A stretch of 64,000 nt of DNA from Streptomyces cinnamoneus (GCF_014650495.1 NZ_BMVB01000002.1:248001-312000), one strand, 5' to 3'. Positions 18,745 to 31,303 are shown, counted from the stretch's first letter. A program made the numbers and translations. Notes: a model not told the origin generated them from the sequence alone.

Positions 18745-19875
18745 GTGAAGATCCGGGTGGAGCGCGATGTACTCGCGGAGGCAGTGGCCTGGGCGGCCCG
18801 CAGCCTCCCGGCCCGTCCGCCGGTACCGGTCCTCGCGGGCCTGCTGCTGAAGGCGGAGGACGGCTCCCTGAGCCTCTCCGGCTTCGACTACGAGGTCTCC
18901 GCCCGCGTCTCGGTCGAGGCGGATGTGGAGGAGGACGGCACCGTTCTCGTCTCCGGCCGCCTGCTCGCCGACATCTGCCGCGCACTTCCCAACCGGCCTG
19001 TGGAGATCTCCACCGACGGCGTGCGCGTCACCGTCGTCTGCGGCTCCTCGCGATTCACACTCCACACCCTGCCTGTGGAGGAATACCCGGCGCTGCCGCA
19101 GATGCCGACCGCCACCGGCACCGTGCCCGGCGAGGTCTTCGCCGCGGCCGCCGCCCAGGTCGCCATCGCCGCCGGCCGTGACGACACCCTGCCGGTCCTC
19201 ACCGGCGTGCGGATCGAGATCGAGGGCGACACCGTCACCCTGGCCTCCACCGACCGCTACCGCTTCGCGGTCCGCGAGTTCATGTGGAAGCCCGAGACGC
19301 CGGACATCTCCGCCGTCGCCCTGGTCCCCGCCAAGACGCTGCTGGACACCGCCAAGTCCCTCAGCGGCGGCGACACCGTCTCGCTGGCGCTGTCGGGCTC
19401 CGGCGCGGGCGAGGGCCTGATCGGCTTCGAGGGTGCCGGGCGCCGTACGACCACCCGCCTGCTCGAAGGCGACCTGCCCAAGTACCGCACGCTCTTCCCG
19501 ACCGAGTTCAACTCCGTCGCCGTGATCGAGACCGCCCCGTTCGTCGAGGCCGTCAAGCGCGTGGCGCTGGTCGCCGAGCGCAACACCCCGGTCCGGCTCA
19601 GCTTCGAGCAGGGCGTCCTCATCCTGGAGGCCGGCTCCAGCGACGACGCACAGGCTGTGGAAAGGGTCGACGCCCAGCTGGACGGCGACGACATCTCGAT
19701 CGCCTTCAACCCCGGCTTCCTGCTGGAGGGCCTCTCGGCGATCGACTCCCCGGTCGCGCAGCTGTCCTTCACCACGTCCACCAAGCCCGCGCTGCTGAGC
19801 GGCAAGCCCGCGCTGGACGCCGAGGCGGACGACGCCTACAAGTACCTGATCATGCCGGTGCGCCTGTCCGGCTGA
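18745..19875 (+). CDS. dnaN: DNA polymerase III beta subunit (sliding clamp)
   Basis: 376 aa from the GTG at 18745 behind AGGAGG; an upstream ATG at 18664 is in oriC and unlikely. Three clamp domains are recognisable, from MKIRVERDVLAEAVAWAARS to the C-terminal DDAYKYLIMPVRLSG, where the MPVRL ending is the clamp-loader-contacting tail. It tethers the replicative polymerase to DNA. Confidence 0.97.
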   Translation: MKIRVERDVLAEAVAWAARSLPARPPVPVLAGLLLKAEDGSLSLSGFDYEVSARVSVEADVEEDGTVLVSGRLLADICRALPNRPVEISTDGVRVTVVCGSSRFTLHTLPVEEYPALPQMPTATGTVPGEVFAAAAAQVAIAAGRDDTLPVLTGVRIEIEGDTVTLASTDRYRFAVREFMWKPETPDISAVALVPAKTLLDTAKSLSGGDTVSLALSGSGAGEGLIGFEGAGRRTTTRLLEGDLPKYRTLFPTEFNSVAVIETAPFVEAVKRVALVAERNTPVRLSFEQGVLILEAGSSDDAQAVERVDAQLDGDDISIAFNPGFLLEGLSAIDSPVAQLSFTTSTKPALLSGKPALDAEADDAYKYLIMPVRLSG

Positions 19876-19904
19876 GGCCGGACGGCCGCCTCCGGGAGGC
19901 CGCA

Positions 19905-19929
19905 GGGGCGCTCACCCGATGAGCGCCCC
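19905..19929 (+). terminator. dnaN terminator
   Basis: Perfect 10-bp stem GGGGCGCTCA / TGAGCGCCCC with a 5-nt loop, 30 bp after the dnaN stop. Confidence 0.8.
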
Positions 19930-20020
19930 CTGTCCACAGGTGTGCACGGACCCCCGGGCGTAGGCTCGGAGCAGGTACCTCCGGTACGCCCCCGCACGAC
20001 TACGGCATAAAGGATCACTG

Positions 20021-20899
20021 ATGGAGCTCGGTCTCGTCGGCCTCGGCAAGATGGGCGGCAACATGCGCGAGCGCATCCGCCGCGCAGGCCACACCGTCAT
20101 CGGATACGACCGCAACCGCGACCTCGCGGATGTCCACAGCCTGCAGGAGCTTGTGGATTCCCTGAAGGGTCCGCGCGTGGTGTGGGTCATGGTCCCGGCA
20201 GGCGACGCGACCCAGTCCACCATCGACGAGCTCGCCGAGCTGCTCTCCCCGGGCGACGTCGTCGTCGACGGCGGGAACTCCCGCTGGACGGACGACGAGA
20301 AGCACGCCGAGGAGCTCGCCGCCAAGGGCATCGGCTTCGTCGACTGCGGCGTCTCCGGCGGCGTCTGGGGCCTGGAGAACGGCTACGCGCTGATGTACGG
20401 CGGCGACGCCGAGAACGTCGCGAAGGTCCAGCCGATCTTCGACGCGCTCAAGCCCGAGGGCGAGTTCGGCGCCGTCCACGCCGGCAAGGTCGGCGCGGGC
20501 CACTTCGCCAAGATGGTCCACAACGGCATCGAGTACGCGATGATGCAGGCCTTCGCCGAGGGCTGGGAGCTCCTGGAGAAGGTCGACTCCGTCACCGACG
20601 TCCGCGAGATCTTCCGCTCCTGGCAGGAGGGCACGGTCATCCGTTCCTGGCTGCTGGACCTCGCCGTCAACGCCCTCGACGAGGACGAGCACCTCGACAA
20701 GCTGCGCGGCTTCGCGGCCGACTCCGGCGAGGGCCGCTGGACGGTCGAGGCCGCCATCGACAACGCCGTGCCGCTGCCCGCGATCACGGCGTCCCTGTTC
20801 GCCCGTTTCTCCTCCCGTCAGGAGGACTCGCCGCAGATGAAGATGATCGCCGCGCTGCGCAACCAGTTCGGTGGCCACGCGGTCGAGAGCAAGAAGTAA
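20021..20899 (+). CDS. gnd: 6-phosphogluconate dehydrogenase, decarboxylating (short form)
   Basis: 292 aa. Rossmann motif [16 protein letters not shown] at the N-terminus, then the substrate-binding [20 protein letters not shown] and the catalytic-lysine segment [17 protein letters not shown]. At about 290 aa it belongs to the short class, shorter than the E. coli-type enzyme of about 470 aa; coenzyme preference cannot be read here. It oxidises 6-phosphogluconate to ribulose 5-phosphate. Located between dnaN and recF as in other streptomycetes. Confidence 0.93.
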   Translation: MELGLVGLGKMGGNMRERIRRAGHTVIGYDRNRDLADVHSLQELVDSLKGPRVVWVMVPAGDATQSTIDELAELLSPGDVVVDGGNSRWTDDEKHAEELAAKGIGFVDCGVSGGVWGLENGYALMYGGDAENVAKVQPIFDALKPEGEFGAVHAGKVGAGHFAKMVHNGIEYAMMQAFAEGWELLEKVDSVTDVREIFRSWQEGTVIRSWLLDLAVNALDEDEHLDKLRGFAADSGEGRWTVEAAIDNAVPLPAITASLFARFSSRQEDSPQMKMIAALRNQFGGHAVESKK

Positions 20900-20931
20900 C
20901 ACCCGCAGCAGCCGGGGGAGGTCGGCGCACC

Positions 20932-22056
20932 ATGCACGTTTCGCATCTGTCGCTGGCCGACTTCCGCTCGTACGCCCGGGCCGAGGTCTCCCTCGACCCG
21001 GGCGTCACCGCTTTCGTGGGCCCCAACGGCCAGGGCAAGACCAACCTCGTCGAGGCGGTCGGCTACCTGGCGACCCTCGGCAGCCACCGGGTCTCCTCGG
21101 ACGCGCCGCTGGTCCGCATGGGCGCCGACCGGGCCGTCGTCCGGGCCGCGGTCGTCCAGGGCGAGCGGCAGCAGCTGATCGAGCTGGAGCTCAACCCCGG
21201 CCGTGCCAACCGGGCCCGGATCAATCGTTCCTCCCAGGTCCGGCCGCGCGACGTGCTGGGCATCGTCCGCACGGTGCTGTTCGCCCCCGAGGACCTGGCG
21301 CTGGTCAAGGGCGACCCGGGCGAGCGCCGCCGCTTCCTGGACGAGCTGATCACCGCCCGCGCCCCGCGCATGGCGGGGGTGCGCTCCGACTACGACCGCG
21401 TCCTCAAGCAGCGCAACACGCTCCTGAAGTCCGCCGCAATGGCCCGGCGCCACGGCGGTCGGGGCATGGACCTGTCCACGCTCGACATCTGGGACCAGCA
21501 CCTGGCCCAGGCGGGCGCCGAGCTGCTCGCCCGCCGACTGGACCTGATAGCCACCCTGCGCCCGCTGGCCGACAAGGCGTACGAACAGCTGGCCCCCGGC
21601 GGCGGCCCGGTCTCCTTCGACTACCGCGGTCCCGCCGGCATCGAGGACGCCCACACCCGCCAGGAGCTGTACGAAGCGCTGCTCGCGGCGCTCGGCGAGG
21701 CCCGCAAGCAGGAGATCGAGCGCGGGGTGACGCTGGTCGGCCCGCACCGCGACGAGCTGCTGCTGAACCTCGGCCGGCTCCCCGCCAAGGGGTACGCCAG
21801 CCACGGCGAGTCCTGGTCGTACGCCTTGGCGCTGCGGCTGGCCTCGTACGAGCTGCTGCGCTCGGAGGGCAACGAGCCGGTGCTCGTGCTGGACGACGTG
21901 TTCGCGGAGCTGGACGCCCGCCGCCGGGAGCGGCTGGCGGAGCTCGTCGCGCCGGGCGAGCAGGTGCTGGTGACGGCAGCGGTGGACGACGACGTGCCCG
22001 GCGTGCTGACGGGCGCCCGGTACGCCGTCGCGAACGGCAGGGTCGAACGCGTATGA
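20932..22056 (+). CDS. recF: DNA replication and repair protein RecF
   Basis: 374 aa, ATG start with GGGGGAGG upstream. SMC-like ATPase: Walker [10 protein letters not shown] (residues about 30-38), signature region near [18 protein letters not shown] and Walker [20 protein letters not shown]. It loads RecA at gaps and stalled forks. The stop overlaps the next start (ATGA). Confidence 0.96.
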   Translation: MHVSHLSLADFRSYARAEVSLDPGVTAFVGPNGQGKTNLVEAVGYLATLGSHRVSSDAPLVRMGADRAVVRAAVVQGERQQLIELELNPGRANRARINRSSQVRPRDVLGIVRTVLFAPEDLALVKGDPGERRRFLDELITARAPRMAGVRSDYDRVLKQRNTLLKSAAMARRHGGRGMDLSTLDIWDQHLAQAGAELLARRLDLIATLRPLADKAYEQLAPGGGPVSFDYRGPAGIEDAHTRQELYEALLAALGEARKQEIERGVTLVGPHRDELLLNLGRLPAKGYASHGESWSYALALRLASYELLRSEGNEPVLVLDDVFAELDARRRERLAELVAPGEQVLVTAAVDDDVPGVLTGARYAVANGRVERV

Positions 22057-22604
22057 ACGAGCACTCCGGAGCGGAACAGGGCCGGCAGCCGGCGAAGACC
22101 CCCGAGCCCTCCGGCGTGGACCTGGCGCGGGTGGCGCTGCGGGCGGCCAAGGAGCAGGCCCGCGCGCGGGGCGCCGCCGCCCAGCAGAAGAAGCAGGTGC
22201 GCCGCGGCGGCAGCCTGCGCTCCGGCGCGCGCGCCGACGGGCGCGACCCGTTGCCGCTGGGTGCCGCGATCAACCGGCTGATCACCGAGCGCGGCTGGGA
22301 GAAGCCCGCGGCGGTGGGCGGGGTGATGGGCCGCTGGCCGCAGATGGTGGGCCCGGAGGTGGCGCTGCACTGCGAGCCGCAGTCGTACGACGAGGACGCC
22401 CGGGTGCTCACCGTGCAGTGCGACTCGACGGCCTGGGCGACGCAGCTGCGCCTGCTGGCGCCCACGCTGGTGGCCCGGCTGAACGACGACCTCGGCCAGG
22501 GCACCGTCAAGACGATCAAGGTGCTGGGCCCCGGCGGCCCCGGGCGCCGCTACGGGCACCTGCGGGCGCCCGGCAGCCGGGGACCGGGCGACACCTACGG
22601 GTGA
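22053..22604 (+). CDS. DUF721 (DciA-like) protein
   Basis: 183 aa, ATG overlapping the recF stop. A basic, disordered N-terminal third precedes a DUF721 domain (about residues 75-160) with [35 protein letters not shown] and [17 protein letters not shown]. DciA-type DUF721 proteins act as replicative helicase loaders or operators in bacteria lacking DnaC. Position in the dnaA-recF-gyrB string supports a replication role. Confidence 0.9.
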   Translation: MNEHSGAEQGRQPAKTPEPSGVDLARVALRAAKEQARARGAAAQQKKQVRRGGSLRSGARADGRDPLPLGAAINRLITERGWEKPAAVGGVMGRWPQMVGPEVALHCEPQSYDEDARVLTVQCDSTAWATQLRLLAPTLVARLNDDLGQGTVKTIKVLGPGGPGRRYGHLRAPGSRGPGDTYG

Positions 22605-25003
<2,399 letters not shown>

Positions 25004-25054
25004 GCCTGTCGGCCCACGAGAAACAGCCGCAGCGCGAAAGGACTTTGAACAGCA

Positions 25055-27685
25055 ATGGCCGACGAGACTCCTGAGACTCCCACTGCTCCCGTGCCCGAAG
25101 TGACGCCCGAGGGTGCGCCCGCGCCCCTGGAGGGCGTCGGCATGCGCGTCGAGCCCGTCGGGCTCGAAACGGAGATGCAGCGCTCGTACCTCGACTACGC
25201 GATGAGCGTCATCGTCTCGCGTGCGCTGCCCGACGTGCGGGACGGCCTCAAGCCGGTGCACCGCCGCGTGCTCTACGCGATGTACGACGGCGGCTACCGC
25301 CCCGAGAAGGGCTTCTACAAGTGCGCCCGCGTCGTCGGCGACGTCATGGGTACGTACCACCCGCACGGTGACGCCTCGATCTACGACGCGCTGGTGCGCC
25401 TGGCCCAGTCCTGGTCGATGCGCATGCCGCTGGTGGACTCCAACGGCAACTTCGGTTCTCCGGGCAACGACCCGGCCGCCGCCATGCGGTACACCGAGTG
25501 CAAGATGATGCCGCTGTCCATGGAGATGCTCCGGGACATCGACGAGGAGACCGTCGACTTCCAGGACAACTACGACGGCCGCAACCAGGAGCCGACGGTC
25601 CTGCCGGCCCGCTTCCCGAACCTGCTGATCAACGGTTCGGCGGGCATCGCGGTCGGCATGGCCACCAACATCCCCCCGCACAACCTGCGCGAGGTGGCCG
25701 AGGGTGCCCAGTGGTACCTGGCCAACCCGGAGGCGACGGCCGAGGAGCTCCTCGAAGCGCTCATGGAGCGCATCAAGGGTCCCGACTTCCCGACCGGCGC
25801 CCTCGTGGTGGGCCGCAAGGGCATCGAGGAGGCGTACCGCACCGGCCGCGGCTCGATCACCATGCGTGCCGTGGTCGAGGTCGAGGAGATCCAGAACCGC
25901 CAGTGCCTGGTGGTCACCGAGCTGCCCTACCAGGTCAACCCGGACAACCTCGCCCAGAAGATCGCCGACCTGGTCAAGGACGGCAAGATCGGCGGCATCG
26001 CCGACGTCCGTGACGAGACCTCCTCGCGCACGGGCCAGCGCCTGGTGATCGTCCTCAAGCGGGACGCGGTCGCCAAGGTCGTCCTCAACAACCTCTACAA
26101 GCACACCGACCTGCAGACGAACTTCGGCGCCAACATGCTGGCGCTGGTGGACGGCGTGCCGCGCACCCTGTCGCTGGACGCCTTCATCCGCAACTGGGTC
26201 ACCCACCAGGTAGAGGTCATCGTCCGGCGCACCCGCTTCCGGCTGCGCAAGGCCGAGGAGCGCGCCCACATCCTGCGCGGTCTGCTCAAGGCGCTCAACG
26301 CCATCGACGAGGTCATCGCGCTGATCCGGCGCAGCGACACCGTCGACGTCGCCCGCGAGGGCCTGATGGGCCTGCTGCAGATCGACGAGATCCAGGCCAA
26401 CGCGATCCTGGAGATGCAGCTCCGCCGCCTGGCGGCCCTGGAGCACCAGAAGATCACCGCCGAGCACGACGAGCTCCAGGCGAAGATCAACGAGTACAAC
26501 GCCATCCTCGCCTCGCCCGAGCGGCAGCGCATGATCATCAGCGAGGAGCTCGCGGCGATCGTCGACAAGTTCGGCGACGACCGGCGCTCCCAGCTGATCC
26601 CCTTCGACGGTGACATGTCCATCGAGGACCTCATCGCCGAGGAGGACATCGTCGTCACCATCACCAACGGTGGCTACGTCAAGCGCACCAAGACCGAGGA
26701 CTACCGCTCGCAGAAGCGCGGCGGCAAGGGCGTGCGGGGCACGAAGCTGAAGCAGGACGACATCGTCGACCACTTCTTCGTCTCCACCACGCACCACTGG
26801 CTGCTGTTCTTCACCAACAAGGGCCGGGTCTACCGGGCCAAGGCGTACGAGCTGCCGGACGCCGGCCGGGACGCGCGCGGTCAGCACGTGGCCAACCTGC
26901 TGGCCTTCCAGCCGGACGAGAAGATCGCCCAGATCCTCGCCGTCCGCGACTACGAGGCGGCGCCCTACCTGGTGCTCGCCACGAAGTCGGGCCTGGTGAA
27001 GAAGACCCCGCTCAAGGACTACGACTCCCCGCGCTCCGGCGGCGTCATCGCCATCAACCTGCGGGAGACCGACGGCGGCGTCGAGGACGAGCTGATCGGC
27101 GCGGAGCTGGTCTCCGCCGCGGACGACCTGCTGCTCATCAGCAAGAAGGCCCAGTCGATCCGCTTCACCGCGACCGACGAGGCGCTGCGTCCCATGGGCC
27201 GGGCGACGTCCGGTGTCAAGGGCATGAGCTTCCGTGAGGGTGACGAGCTCCTCTCGATGAATGTGGTCCGTCCCGGTACGTTCGTCTTCACCGCCACCGA
27301 CGGTGGCTACGCGAAGCGGTCGAACGTCGACGAGTACCGCGTCCAGGGTCGAGGTGGCCTCGGCATCAAGGCCGCCAAGATCGTGGAGGACCGTGGATCG
27401 CTCGTCGGCGCCCTGGTGGTCGAGGAGACGGACGAGATCCTCGCCATCACGCTGAGCGGCGGCGTGATCCGTACCCGGGTCAACGAAGTCAGGGAGACGG
27501 GCCGTGACACCATGGGCGTCCAACTGATCAACCTGGGCAAGCGCGATGCCGTCGTGGGCATCGCCCGGAACGCCGAGGCCGGTCGCGAGGCTGAGGGTGT
27601 CGAGGAGTTGGGCGACGCAGCCGAGGGCGACGGGTCCGAGGTGGTCGGGGGTGCGGAGCCCACGGCCGAGGACACCGAGGAGTAA
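25055..27685 (+). CDS. gyrA: DNA gyrase subunit A
   Basis: 876 aa. Catalytic Tyr146 in AAMRYTECK. The quinolone-resistance region reads [11 protein letters not shown], with Ala107 where E. coli has Ser83 and Asp111 where it has Asp87. Ala here is common in actinobacteria and is linked to lower intrinsic fluoroquinolone sensitivity. The GyrA box RGGKGVRG (in [15 protein letters not shown]) begins the C-terminal beta-pinwheel. It ends in an acidic tail ([17 protein letters not shown]). Confidence 0.98.
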   Translation: MADETPETPTAPVPEVTPEGAPAPLEGVGMRVEPVGLETEMQRSYLDYAMSVIVSRALPDVRDGLKPVHRRVLYAMYDGGYRPEKGFYKCARVVGDVMGTYHPHGDASIYDALVRLAQSWSMRMPLVDSNGNFGSPGNDPAAAMRYTECKMMPLSMEMLRDIDEETVDFQDNYDGRNQEPTVLPARFPNLLINGSAGIAVGMATNIPPHNLREVAEGAQWYLANPEATAEELLEALMERIKGPDFPTGALVVGRKGIEEAYRTGRGSITMRAVVEVEEIQNRQCLVVTELPYQVNPDNLAQKIADLVKDGKIGGIADVRDETSSRTGQRLVIVLKRDAVAKVVLNNLYKHTDLQTNFGANMLALVDGVPRTLSLDAFIRNWVTHQVEVIVRRTRFRLRKAEERAHILRGLLKALNAIDEVIALIRRSDTVDVAREGLMGLLQIDEIQANAILEMQLRRLAALEHQKITAEHDELQAKINEYNAILASPERQRMIISEELAAIVDKFGDDRRSQLIPFDGDMSIEDLIAEEDIVVTITNGGYVKRTKTEDYRSQKRGGKGVRGTKLKQDDIVDHFFVSTTHHWLLFFTNKGRVYRAKAYELPDAGRDARGQHVANLLAFQPDEKIAQILAVRDYEAAPYLVLATKSGLVKKTPLKDYDSPRSGGVIAINLRETDGGVEDELIGAELVSAADDLLLISKKAQSIRFTATDEALRPMGRATSGVKGMSFREGDELLSMNVVRPGTFVFTATDGGYAKRSNVDEYRVQGRGGLGIKAAKIVEDRGSLVGALVVEETDEILAITLSGGVIRTRVNEVRETGRDTMGVQLINLGKRDAVVGIARNAEAGREAEGVEELGDAAEGDGSEVVGGAEPTAEDTEE

Positions 27686-27688
27686 GTC

Positions 27689-28657
27689 GTGAGTCGAGCC
27701 ACGGGCACCGCCACCGGCGGTGCGGGCGCCGGGCGGAGAGGTTCCGCCAGGCCCGCATCAGAGAAGGCGGGGGCCCGTGGCCCGGCCTCCGGCGACGCGG
27801 ACGGCGCGGGCTCCGGGACCGAGGGTGCCGGGCCCGCAGGCAGGGGGAGGACCATGACGGAGACCCGAGAACCGCAGCCGTACCACCCGCCGAAGGCGTA
27901 CGAGCCTCCGGCCCAGCGTTCCGCATCTGATGCTGCTTCCGGTTCCGCTTCCGGTACCGGGAAGGCGTCCGCGCCGGAATCCGCCGACGGTGCCGCAGGC
28001 GGCGCCGAGGACGGCAAGGACGCCAAGGACGCCAAGGGCCTGAACGGCGGCAAGGCCGCCGGGGCGGCCAAGGACGTCAAGGCCGAGAAGGCCGAGAAGG
28101 CTGCCAAGGCCGTCCAGGCCGCCAAGAACGAAGCCGCCAAGGACGCCAAGGTCCTCAAGGCGGCCCAGGCCGCCGAGGGGGCCGCGGAGCCCAAGGGCGG
28201 CAAGGCCGCCAGGACGGCCGCGCGGCCCGCCGGGGAGGACCCGGCCCGCGCGGCGTCCCCCGCGGCCCGTACGGCGCCGCGTGCGCGCAAGGCGAGGCTG
28301 CGTGTGGCCAGGGCCGACCCGTGGTCGGTGATGAAGGTCAGCTTCCTGCTCTCGGTGGCGCTGGGCGTGTGCACGATCGTGGCCGCCGCGGTGCTGTGGG
28401 GGGTCATGGACGCCATGGGCGTCTTCTCCGCGGTCGGCGGCACCATCAGCGACGCCACCACGGCCTCCGGTGAGAGCGGCGGCGGCTTCGACCTGGAGTC
28501 GTTCCTGTCGCTGCCGCACGTCCTGCTCTTCACCTCGGTCATCGCGGTGATCGACGTGGTGCTGGCCACGGCTCTGGCGACGCTGGGAGCCTTCGTCTAC
28601 AACCTCGCCGCAGGCTTCGTGGGCGGTGTCGAGCTGACGCTCGCCGAGGACGAATAG
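27689..28657 (+). CDS. DUF3566 membrane protein with Ala/Lys-rich extension
   Basis: 322 aa from the GTG at 27689 (GAGGAG upstream, 3 bp after gyrA); an ATG at 27854 with its own GGGGGAGG is a possible second start. Residues about 105-180 are a histone-H1-like Ala/Lys/Glu repeat (units such as KAEKAEKAAKAVQAAKNEAA). The C-terminal 115 residues are the DUF3566 domain with two membrane helices (VMKVSFLLSVALGVCTIVAA and LLFTSVIAVIDVVLATALAT). Conserved right after gyrA in actinobacteria (Rv0007 position); function unknown. Confidence 0.88.
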   Translation: MSRATGTATGGAGAGRRGSARPASEKAGARGPASGDADGAGSGTEGAGPAGRGRTMTETREPQPYHPPKAYEPPAQRSASDAASGSASGTGKASAPESADGAAGGAEDGKDAKDAKGLNGGKAAGAAKDVKAEKAEKAAKAVQAAKNEAAKDAKVLKAAQAAEGAAEPKGGKAARTAARPAGEDPARAASPAARTAPRARKARLRVARADPWSVMKVSFLLSVALGVCTIVAAAVLWGVMDAMGVFSAVGGTISDATTASGESGGGFDLESFLSLPHVLLFTSVIAVIDVVLATALATLGAFVYNLAAGFVGGVELTLAEDE

Positions 28658-28729
28658 CGCCCGATCCGGCACGGGGCCCGGACGATTTTGGGACTGGGCC
28701 CCAAGTGCGCTAATCTTTCGGTGTCGCGA

Positions 28730-28803
28730 GGGGCTATAGCTCAGACGGTTAGAGCGCTTCCCTGATAAGGAAGAGGCCACAGGTTCAAGTCCTGTTAGCC
28801 CCA
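28730..28803 (+). tRNA. tRNA-Ile (anticodon GAT)
   Basis: 74 nt. Acceptor GGGGCTA pairs with TAGCCCC, discriminator A. D-arm GCTCAGACGGTTAGAGC, anticodon stem CTTCC/GGAAG with loop CTGATAA, and T-arm ACAGG-TTCAAGT-CCTGT. CCA is not encoded. Confidence 0.97.
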
Positions 28804-28809
28804 CTCGCA

Positions 28810-28852
28810 CGATCGGCCCGGACGGAATTCTCCGTCCGGGCCGATCGCTTTT
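28810..28852 (+). terminator. Terminator after tRNA-Ile
   Basis: A 17-bp perfect stem (28810-28826 with 28831-28847), 4-nt loop, followed by CTTTT. Confidence 0.92.
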
Positions 28853-28975
28853 GGGAGTTCGGGGCCCGGCGCGGGCCGGCCGGGGAGACGGACGCAGGTC
28901 ACCGATCGGTATCGGCCGGTGTGTATCATCGGCCCCCTGAGGTCCCCTTACGTCAAGGAAAGACGAGGTCGCGCG

Positions 28976-29110
28976 GTGAAGAAGCTGCTCCTGGTCGCAC
29001 TGGCCGCCATCGGCGGGCTCCTCGTGTACCGGCAGATCCAGGCGGATCGCGCCGAGCAGGACCTGTGGACGGAGGCGACCGACTCCGTGCCCGCAGGTTC
29101 GGGTGTGTGA
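28976..29110 (+). CDS. DLW-39 family small membrane protein
   Basis: 44 aa, GTG start. One membrane helix (KKLLLVALAAIGGLLVYRQI) then the diagnostic DRAEQDLWTEATDSV segment with the DLW motif. A very small conserved actinobacterial protein found close to gyrA and tRNA-Ile; function unknown. Confidence 0.88.
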   Translation: MKKLLLVALAAIGGLLVYRQIQADRAEQDLWTEATDSVPAGSGV

Positions 29111-29132
29111 GTCGAGCCCGTAATAAGAGCTG

Positions 29133-29172
29133 GGAGAAGGTCCCGACCGCCACGGCGGTCGGGACCTTCTCC
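29133..29172. terminator. Bidirectional terminator between DLW-39 and kinase genes
   Basis: A 19-bp perfect stem (29133-29151 with 29154-29172) between convergent genes. Just beyond it lies a small A/T-rich stretch containing TTGCAATCGCAA and GATTGCGAA. Confidence 0.92.
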
Positions 29173-29214
29173 ATTTGCTTGCAATCGCAAATAGAATGAT
29201 TGCGAACGTGAAGT

Positions 29215-30408
29215 TCAGCCCAGGGTGAGCGCCCACACACCGAGGGTCAGCAGCAGCATCGCGAGGATCAGCACCGGCACCACCACCGTGGCGGGCGGCC
29301 CGGCGCGTCCGCGGGCCCCGGCAGGGCCGGTGACGGGCCGTCGGCCGGGCGGGGGCGGCGCCGGCTGCGGGAAGGGCTGCGGGAAGGGCTCAGGGGGCGT
29401 GTAGGGCCGCGTGGGCGGATAGTTCGGCCGGGGCGGCGCGAGGGGGGCGGCCCCGGCCGCCGACGGCCCGCCCGGCGCCCGGCGCGGCGCCGGCTGTGGC
29501 GGCGCCTGCGGGCGCGGCCGCGGCGCAGGCTCGGGCCCGTCCGGGCCGAAGCCCGGGGGAAGCGGCCCCAGCTGGTCGAAGACCTCGATCGGCTCCTGGT
29601 CGGCCGGCTCGTCGTCCAGCAGCTCCACGGCCGCGGCCAGGGCCTTCCGGGCCCCCGTGGCCGTACGGAAGCGGGTGTAAGGGTCCGGGTGCAGCAGGCT
29701 CGCGACCACCTCCCACAGGGGCTCGGGCACCTCCACCGGCGCGGGCGGCACGCCCTGCTCCCGGAACCGCTCCACGAGCGCCTCCGCGTCGGGTTTCCGT
29801 CCCGTGAGCAGGTACAGCGCCACCAGGCCGACGGCGAAGAGGTCCGCGGGGAAGTCGGGCTCTTCGCCCGACAATTGCTCGGGCGCGAAGTAACCGGGCG
29901 TGCCCATAACGAAGTTGGTGTCCGTCAGCCGTGGCTCGCCCTTGCGCATGGCGATCCCGAAATCGGAGAGGCGTAAATGCGGCCGGCCCGTACCGGTCGC
30001 CTCCAAAAGCAGGTTGGCCGGTTTGATGTCCCGGTGCACCACGCCTTCCGCGTGCACCGCCGCGAGACCGGAGAGCAGTTGATCCAGCAGGACGCACACG
30101 AAATGCGGCGGCAACGGCCCGTAGTCACCGATGAGATGGGCGAGTGATCCGCCGCCCACCATCTCCATGGTGAACAGCACCTTGTCGTCGTCCGCCGCCC
30201 AGCTCATCGGCGCCAGCACATGGGGATGGTCGATGCGCAGCGCCTGCTCGCGGACGAACCTCAGCAGCGTGTGGGCGTCGCTCTGCTGCAGCACCTTCGC
30301 CGCCACGTAGCGCCGCCGGCGCTGGTCCCAGGCGCGCCAGACGGCTCCCGCGCCGCCCCGCCCGATCGGGTCCACCAGCTCGTACCGCCCCGCGAAGACC
30401 TCACCCAT
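29215..30408 (-). CDS. Membrane Ser/Thr protein kinase
   Basis: 397 aa. Complete Hanks-type kinase: glycine loop IGRGGAGAVWRAW, ATP-binding Lys38 (YVAAK), catalytic HRDIKPANLLLE (about 125-136), DFG (SDFGIAMR) and GTPGYFAPEQ. Residues 285-370 are Pro-rich, and a single C-terminal helix (VVVPVLILAMLLLTLGVWAL) anchors it, so the kinase is cytoplasmic with almost no outside sensor. Leu145 is encoded by a rare TTA codon, implying dependence on the bldA tRNA. It is paired with the HTH gene upstream on the same strand. Confidence 0.93.
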   Translation of the reverse strand: MGEVFAGRYELVDPIGRGGAGAVWRAWDQRRRRYVAAKVLQQSDAHTLLRFVREQALRIDHPHVLAPMSWAADDDKVLFTMEMVGGGSLAHLIGDYGPLPPHFVCVLLDQLLSGLAAVHAEGVVHRDIKPANLLLEATGTGRPHLRLSDFGIAMRKGEPRLTDTNFVMGTPGYFAPEQLSGEEPDFPADLFAVGLVALYLLTGRKPDAEALVERFREQGVPPAPVEVPEPLWEVVASLLHPDPYTRFRTATGARKALAAAVELLDDEPADQEPIEVFDQLGPLPPGFGPDGPEPAPRPRPQAPPQPAPRRAPGGPSAAGAAPLAPPRPNYPPTRPYTPPEPFPQPFPQPAPPPPGRRPVTGPAGARGRAGPPATVVVPVLILAMLLLTLGVWALTLG

Positions 30409-30459
30409 GTCGCGCGCGTCGCCCCCGCCCCCGTCGGCACCGGCCCCACCCCGGCACGG

Positions 30460-31005
30460 TCAGCTCTGGTGCGCCTCGTAGTGCGCGACCGCCTCGGCGG
30501 TCCGACCGGCGCCGTACACCCGGAGGAACTCGGCCAGTTCGGGATGGCTGGGAGCGAGTGTCCCGGCGGCGTCGATGATGTCCCCGGCGCCCGCGACCGA
30601 CCGCAGCAGCGACTGGATCTCGCGGACCACGCGGCGCACGGTCGGGGCCCCGCTGCTGGCCGTGGTCTGCGTGGAGTTGAGGACCGAGCCGCCCGAGCTC
30701 TTCTTGACCTCCTCCATGCGTTCGGCGGCCTCGGCGGCGCTCACGCTGCCGTCGGCGACCTGACTGGAGAGCTCCTGCAGTGCCTGCACCCGCTGCACCA
30801 CCGCGGGGTTGCCGATCTTCGCCCGCTGACCGCTCATCAGCTGCGAGAGCATGGGGGCCGAGAGGCCGAGGACGGAGGCGAGCCGGGCCTGGTTGAGGCC
30901 GAGATCGTCGATGAGGCGGCGGAAGAGCGCCCCCAACGGCTCCCCGTACCAGCTCCTCTGCAGCTCTCGTGCGCGGGCCGTGGCTTCCTGCTGTGCTGCG
31001 TCCAT
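30460..31005 (-). CDS. Helix-turn-helix DNA-binding protein
   Basis: 181 aa. XRE-like helix-turn-helix at about residues 28-68 (LIDDLGLNQARLASVLGLSA then PMLSQLMSGQRAKIGNPAV), then helical regions with no known domain. Upstream of the kinase gene (51-bp gap) on the same strand, so the pair may be a phospho-controlled regulator unit. A perfect 14-bp palindrome lies 18 bp before the start codon and is a good candidate autoregulatory operator. Confidence 0.85.
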   Translation of the reverse strand: MDAAQQEATARARELQRSWYGEPLGALFRRLIDDLGLNQARLASVLGLSAPMLSQLMSGQRAKIGNPAVVQRVQALQELSSQVADGSVSAAEAAERMEEVKKSSGGSVLNSTQTTASSGAPTVRRVVREIQSLLRSVAGAGDIIDAAGTLAPSHPELAEFLRVYGAGRTAEAVAHYEAHQS

Positions 31006-31022
31006 CTAGCTCTCCCCTTCGC

Positions 31023-31036
31023 TTCGCTGCAGCGAA
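31023..31036. promoter_or_regulatory. Perfect palindrome before the HTH gene
   Basis: TTCGCTGCAGCGAA is fully self-complementary and sits where an operator would cover the promoter or leader of the HTH gene. Binding is inferred from position only. Confidence 0.55.
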
Positions 31037-31123
31037 TCTTGCGGTGCATCCTACGGAGAGTGGCAGGTCCCGGCGATACCCGGTCGGGAAACACCCCCGG
31101 CACCGGGTACCCTGGTGCCCGAC

Positions 31124-31196
31124 GGGGCCTTAGCTCAGTTGGTAGAGCGCTGTCTTTGCATGGCAGATGTCAGGGGTTCGACTCCCCTAGGCTCCA
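31124..31196 (+). tRNA. tRNA-Ala (anticodon TGC)
   Basis: 73 nt. Acceptor GGGGCCT with AGGCTCC (one G-T wobble), discriminator A. Anticodon stem CTGTC/GGCAG with loop TTTGCAT, and T-arm AGGGG-TTCGACT-CCCCT. CCA not encoded. It marks the left edge of the variable island. Confidence 0.97.
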
Positions 31197-31204
31197 CAAG
31201 GAAA

Positions 31205-31246
31205 ACCCCCTCCGACCTGCGGAAATACAGGATGGAGGGGGTCTTT
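31205..31246 (+). terminator. Terminator after tRNA-Ala
   Basis: ACCCCCTCC (31205-31213) pairs with GGAGGGGGT (31234-31242), followed by CTTTT. Confidence 0.85.
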
Positions 31247-31303
31247 TGCATGCCGGGTCCGGTCACCGTGTGCGTGCGGCCCGTCACGGGAGGCGACCGG
31301 TGG

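Noticed and set aside
31124..31196. tRNA-Ala as attachment site of an integrative element
   Set aside because: No integrase, excisionase or second copy of the tRNA 3' end was found at the far edge of the island.
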